From Pseudomonadales bacterium (GTDB lineage Bacteria > Pseudomonadota > Gammaproteobacteria > Pseudomonadales > Azotimanducaceae), in NCBI GenBank assembly GCA_028822125.1, contig JAPKEK010000090.1, positions 1 through 7,400 of the forward strand: a DNA stretch of 7,400 nucleotides, in the 5' to 3' direction. The position numbers were made by a program, and so were the translations under genes. Below the pieces are notes generated by a model. The model was not told the origin of the DNA, made no database searches, and was given only the letters and a program-made list of their open reading frames with translations. Positions 6,276 to 7,400 of the stretch are shown in pieces. The first letter of the stretch is position 1; each line of letters begins with the position of its first letter.

Positions 6276-7253
6276 ATGATTACAGCAACAAAAAGTTGCT
6301 TAGCCATTTCAGGTGGTGTTGGCGGTGCCAAACTGGTGCTCGGGCTTTCTCGTCAGTTGCAGGCAGACAAACTTACCATCGTGGCTAATACAGGTGATGA
6401 TTTTGAACATCTGGGTTTTACCATTTGCCCGGATCTGGATACTGTAATGTATACTCTGGCCGACCTTGCTGACCGTGAAAGTGGCTGGGGTCAGACAGGA
6501 GAGACCTGGCAATTCCTTAGCGCGCTCGAGCAACTGGGGGGTGATACCTGGTTCCAGTTGGGTGATAAAGACCTGGCGACACATGTTGTTAGGTCCAGTG
6601 AGCTAAAAAAAGGCAAATTGCTGTCACAGGTTACCCGTGATCTTTGCCAGTCGCTGAATATAAAACATAACCTTGTGCCTATGACAGATGACCGGGTTGC
6701 GACGCTTATTCACTGTCAATCCGGTGAGGTGCTGGCCTTCCAGCATTATTTTGTTCGTGATCATTGTGAGCCTGCTATCAGTGGTTACTCGTTTTCTGGA
6801 ATTGACAGTGCGAATCGGAGCCCTGGGTTTAGCCGTGCTCTGCAGGATCCCGAGCTGGGCGCTATTATCATTTGTCCGTCTAATCCATTCGTCAGTGTGG
6901 CGCCGGCACTGGATCTGGACGATACAGCTGAATTGATGACGGAACATGCTGCACCGGTTATTGCCGTGTCTCCGATAGTGGCAGGTGCTGCCCTGAAGGG
7001 ACCTGCTGCGAAAATGATGGCAGAATTAAGCATGCCCAGTTCCGCATTGGGGGTGGCCGAGTATTATGCGAATCGGTATCCTGGGTTGCTTGATGGCTTT
7101 GTTTTAGATCTCGCAGATGCCAGTGAAGCGATGGCGGTAGAGGCGCTGGGTATTGCGCCGCTGGTGGTCAAAACAGTGATGACATCCCTGCAAGATAGGC
7201 AACAACTGGCAAAGGATGTATTGAAATTCGCCAGTGGGCTTTGCCGAACATGA
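6276..7253 (+). CDS. cofD: 2-phospho-L-lactate transferase CofD (F420-0 or dehydro-F420-0 synthase)
   Basis: CofD transfers the phosphoryl three-carbon acid from the GDP-linked intermediate made by CofC onto Fo, giving F420-0 or its dehydro or 3PG variant and GMP. The 325-residue length is normal. Motifs in order are ISGGVGGAKLVLGL (11-24), the nucleotide-binding loop; NTGDDFEHLGFTICPDLDTV (38-57); FQLGDKDLATHVVR (93-106); LVPMTDDRVATLI (133-145); CPSNPFVSV (200-208); and PIVAGAALKGPAAKM (233-247). ATG 6276 has AGGGG (6266-6270) five bases upstream. The stop of cofE is eight bases before the start. A nearer ATG at 6271 is out of frame and stops after two codons. The TGA overlaps the next gene's ATG. 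Sequence alone does not decide which three-carbon unit is transferred. Confidence 0.93.
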   Translation: MITATKSCLAISGGVGGAKLVLGLSRQLQADKLTIVANTGDDFEHLGFTICPDLDTVMYTLADLADRESGWGQTGETWQFLSALEQLGGDTWFQLGDKDLATHVVRSSELKKGKLLSQVTRDLCQSLNIKHNLVPMTDDRVATLIHCQSGEVLAFQHYFVRDHCEPAISGYSFSGIDSANRSPGFSRALQDPELGAIIICPSNPFVSVAPALDLDDTAELMTEHAAPVIAVSPIVAGAALKGPAAKMMAELSMPSSALGVAEYYANRYPGLLDGFVLDLADASEAMAVEALGIAPLVVKTVMTSLQDRQQLAKDVLKFASGLCRT

Positions 7254-7400
7254 GTACTGTGGCGGTCATTCCCATTAAGCAACTCGCCGGTGCCAAGCAA
7301 CGACTGGCCAGTGTGCTTGAGGCCAGTGAAAGACAGACATTGTTCAAGAGTATGGTAAAAGATGTTCTTACCGCTGTCGAAGCTTGTTCTTATATTGATG
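7250..7400 (+). CDS. cofC: 2-phospho-L-lactate/PEP guanylyltransferase CofC, N-terminal part (3' end outside the window)
   Basis: CofC (FbiD in actinobacteria) couples GTP to 2-phospho-L-lactate, phosphoenolpyruvate or 3-phosphoglycerate, supplying the substrate for CofD. Fifty codons are present, reading AVIPIKQLAGAKQRLASVL (5-23), the glycosyltransferase-A-like nucleotide-binding start in which PxKxLxxAKxRL is the family signature, then SERQTLFKSMVKDVLTAV (26-43). ATG 7250-7252 overlaps the cofD TGA, implying coupled translation. The upstream Shine-Dalgarno is poor (GTGGG further away). The residues that set substrate choice lie beyond the window, and the downstream genes are not visible. 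Confidence 0.9.
   Translation, partial: MSTVAVIPIKQLAGAKQRLASVLEASERQTLFKSMVKDVLTAVEACSYID

Overview
The window reads as bacterial chromosome, most likely from an uncultured or marine-type gammaproteobacterium of moderate GC. This is an inference from the protein families and gene style, not from any marker gene. Genes are densely packed on the right, and two accessory-looking intergenic stretches (1679-2371 and 4368-4819) separate the left and middle parts.

Left part (1-1678): the 3' end of a flavin-dependent amine oxidase/spermidine dehydrogenase-like gene on the + strand is followed by a short coding-looking scrap (about 575-694) that may be the tail of a deleted gene. Convergent to it is an alpha/beta-hydrolase on the - strand. 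Its two halves lie in different frames, joined at 1396-1407, so it is a pseudogene or carries a sequence error.

Middle (1679-4367): an AT-rich intergenic region holds a short element bounded by GGGGTCAG/CTGACCCC inverted ends and several DnaA-box-like 9-mers. It is followed by an EntS-like 12-TM MFS exporter on the - strand (GTG start) and, divergent from it, a TrmY-family (DUF358) SPOUT pseudouridine methyltransferase on the + strand. The start of that gene is best placed at TTG 3771.

Right part (4820-7400, running off the end): a compact coenzyme F420 operon, npdG-cofE-cofD-cofC. npdG/cofE and cofD/cofC overlap by ATGA, and cofD follows cofE by 8 bp with a good Shine-Dalgarno. CofC and CofD activate a three-carbon phosphate (phospholactate, PEP or 3-phosphoglycerate) and attach it to the deazaflavin Fo. 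CofE adds glutamates, and NpdG couples F420 to NADP(H). Fo synthase (CofG/CofH) and any F420-dependent user enzymes are not in the window. CofE is single-domain, without the C-terminal FMN reductase domain of actinobacterial FbiB, so which three-carbon substrate is used remains open. The F420 operon in an apparently proteobacterial setting is the most notable content. I see no CRISPR array, tRNA, rRNA, transposase gene or phage gene.
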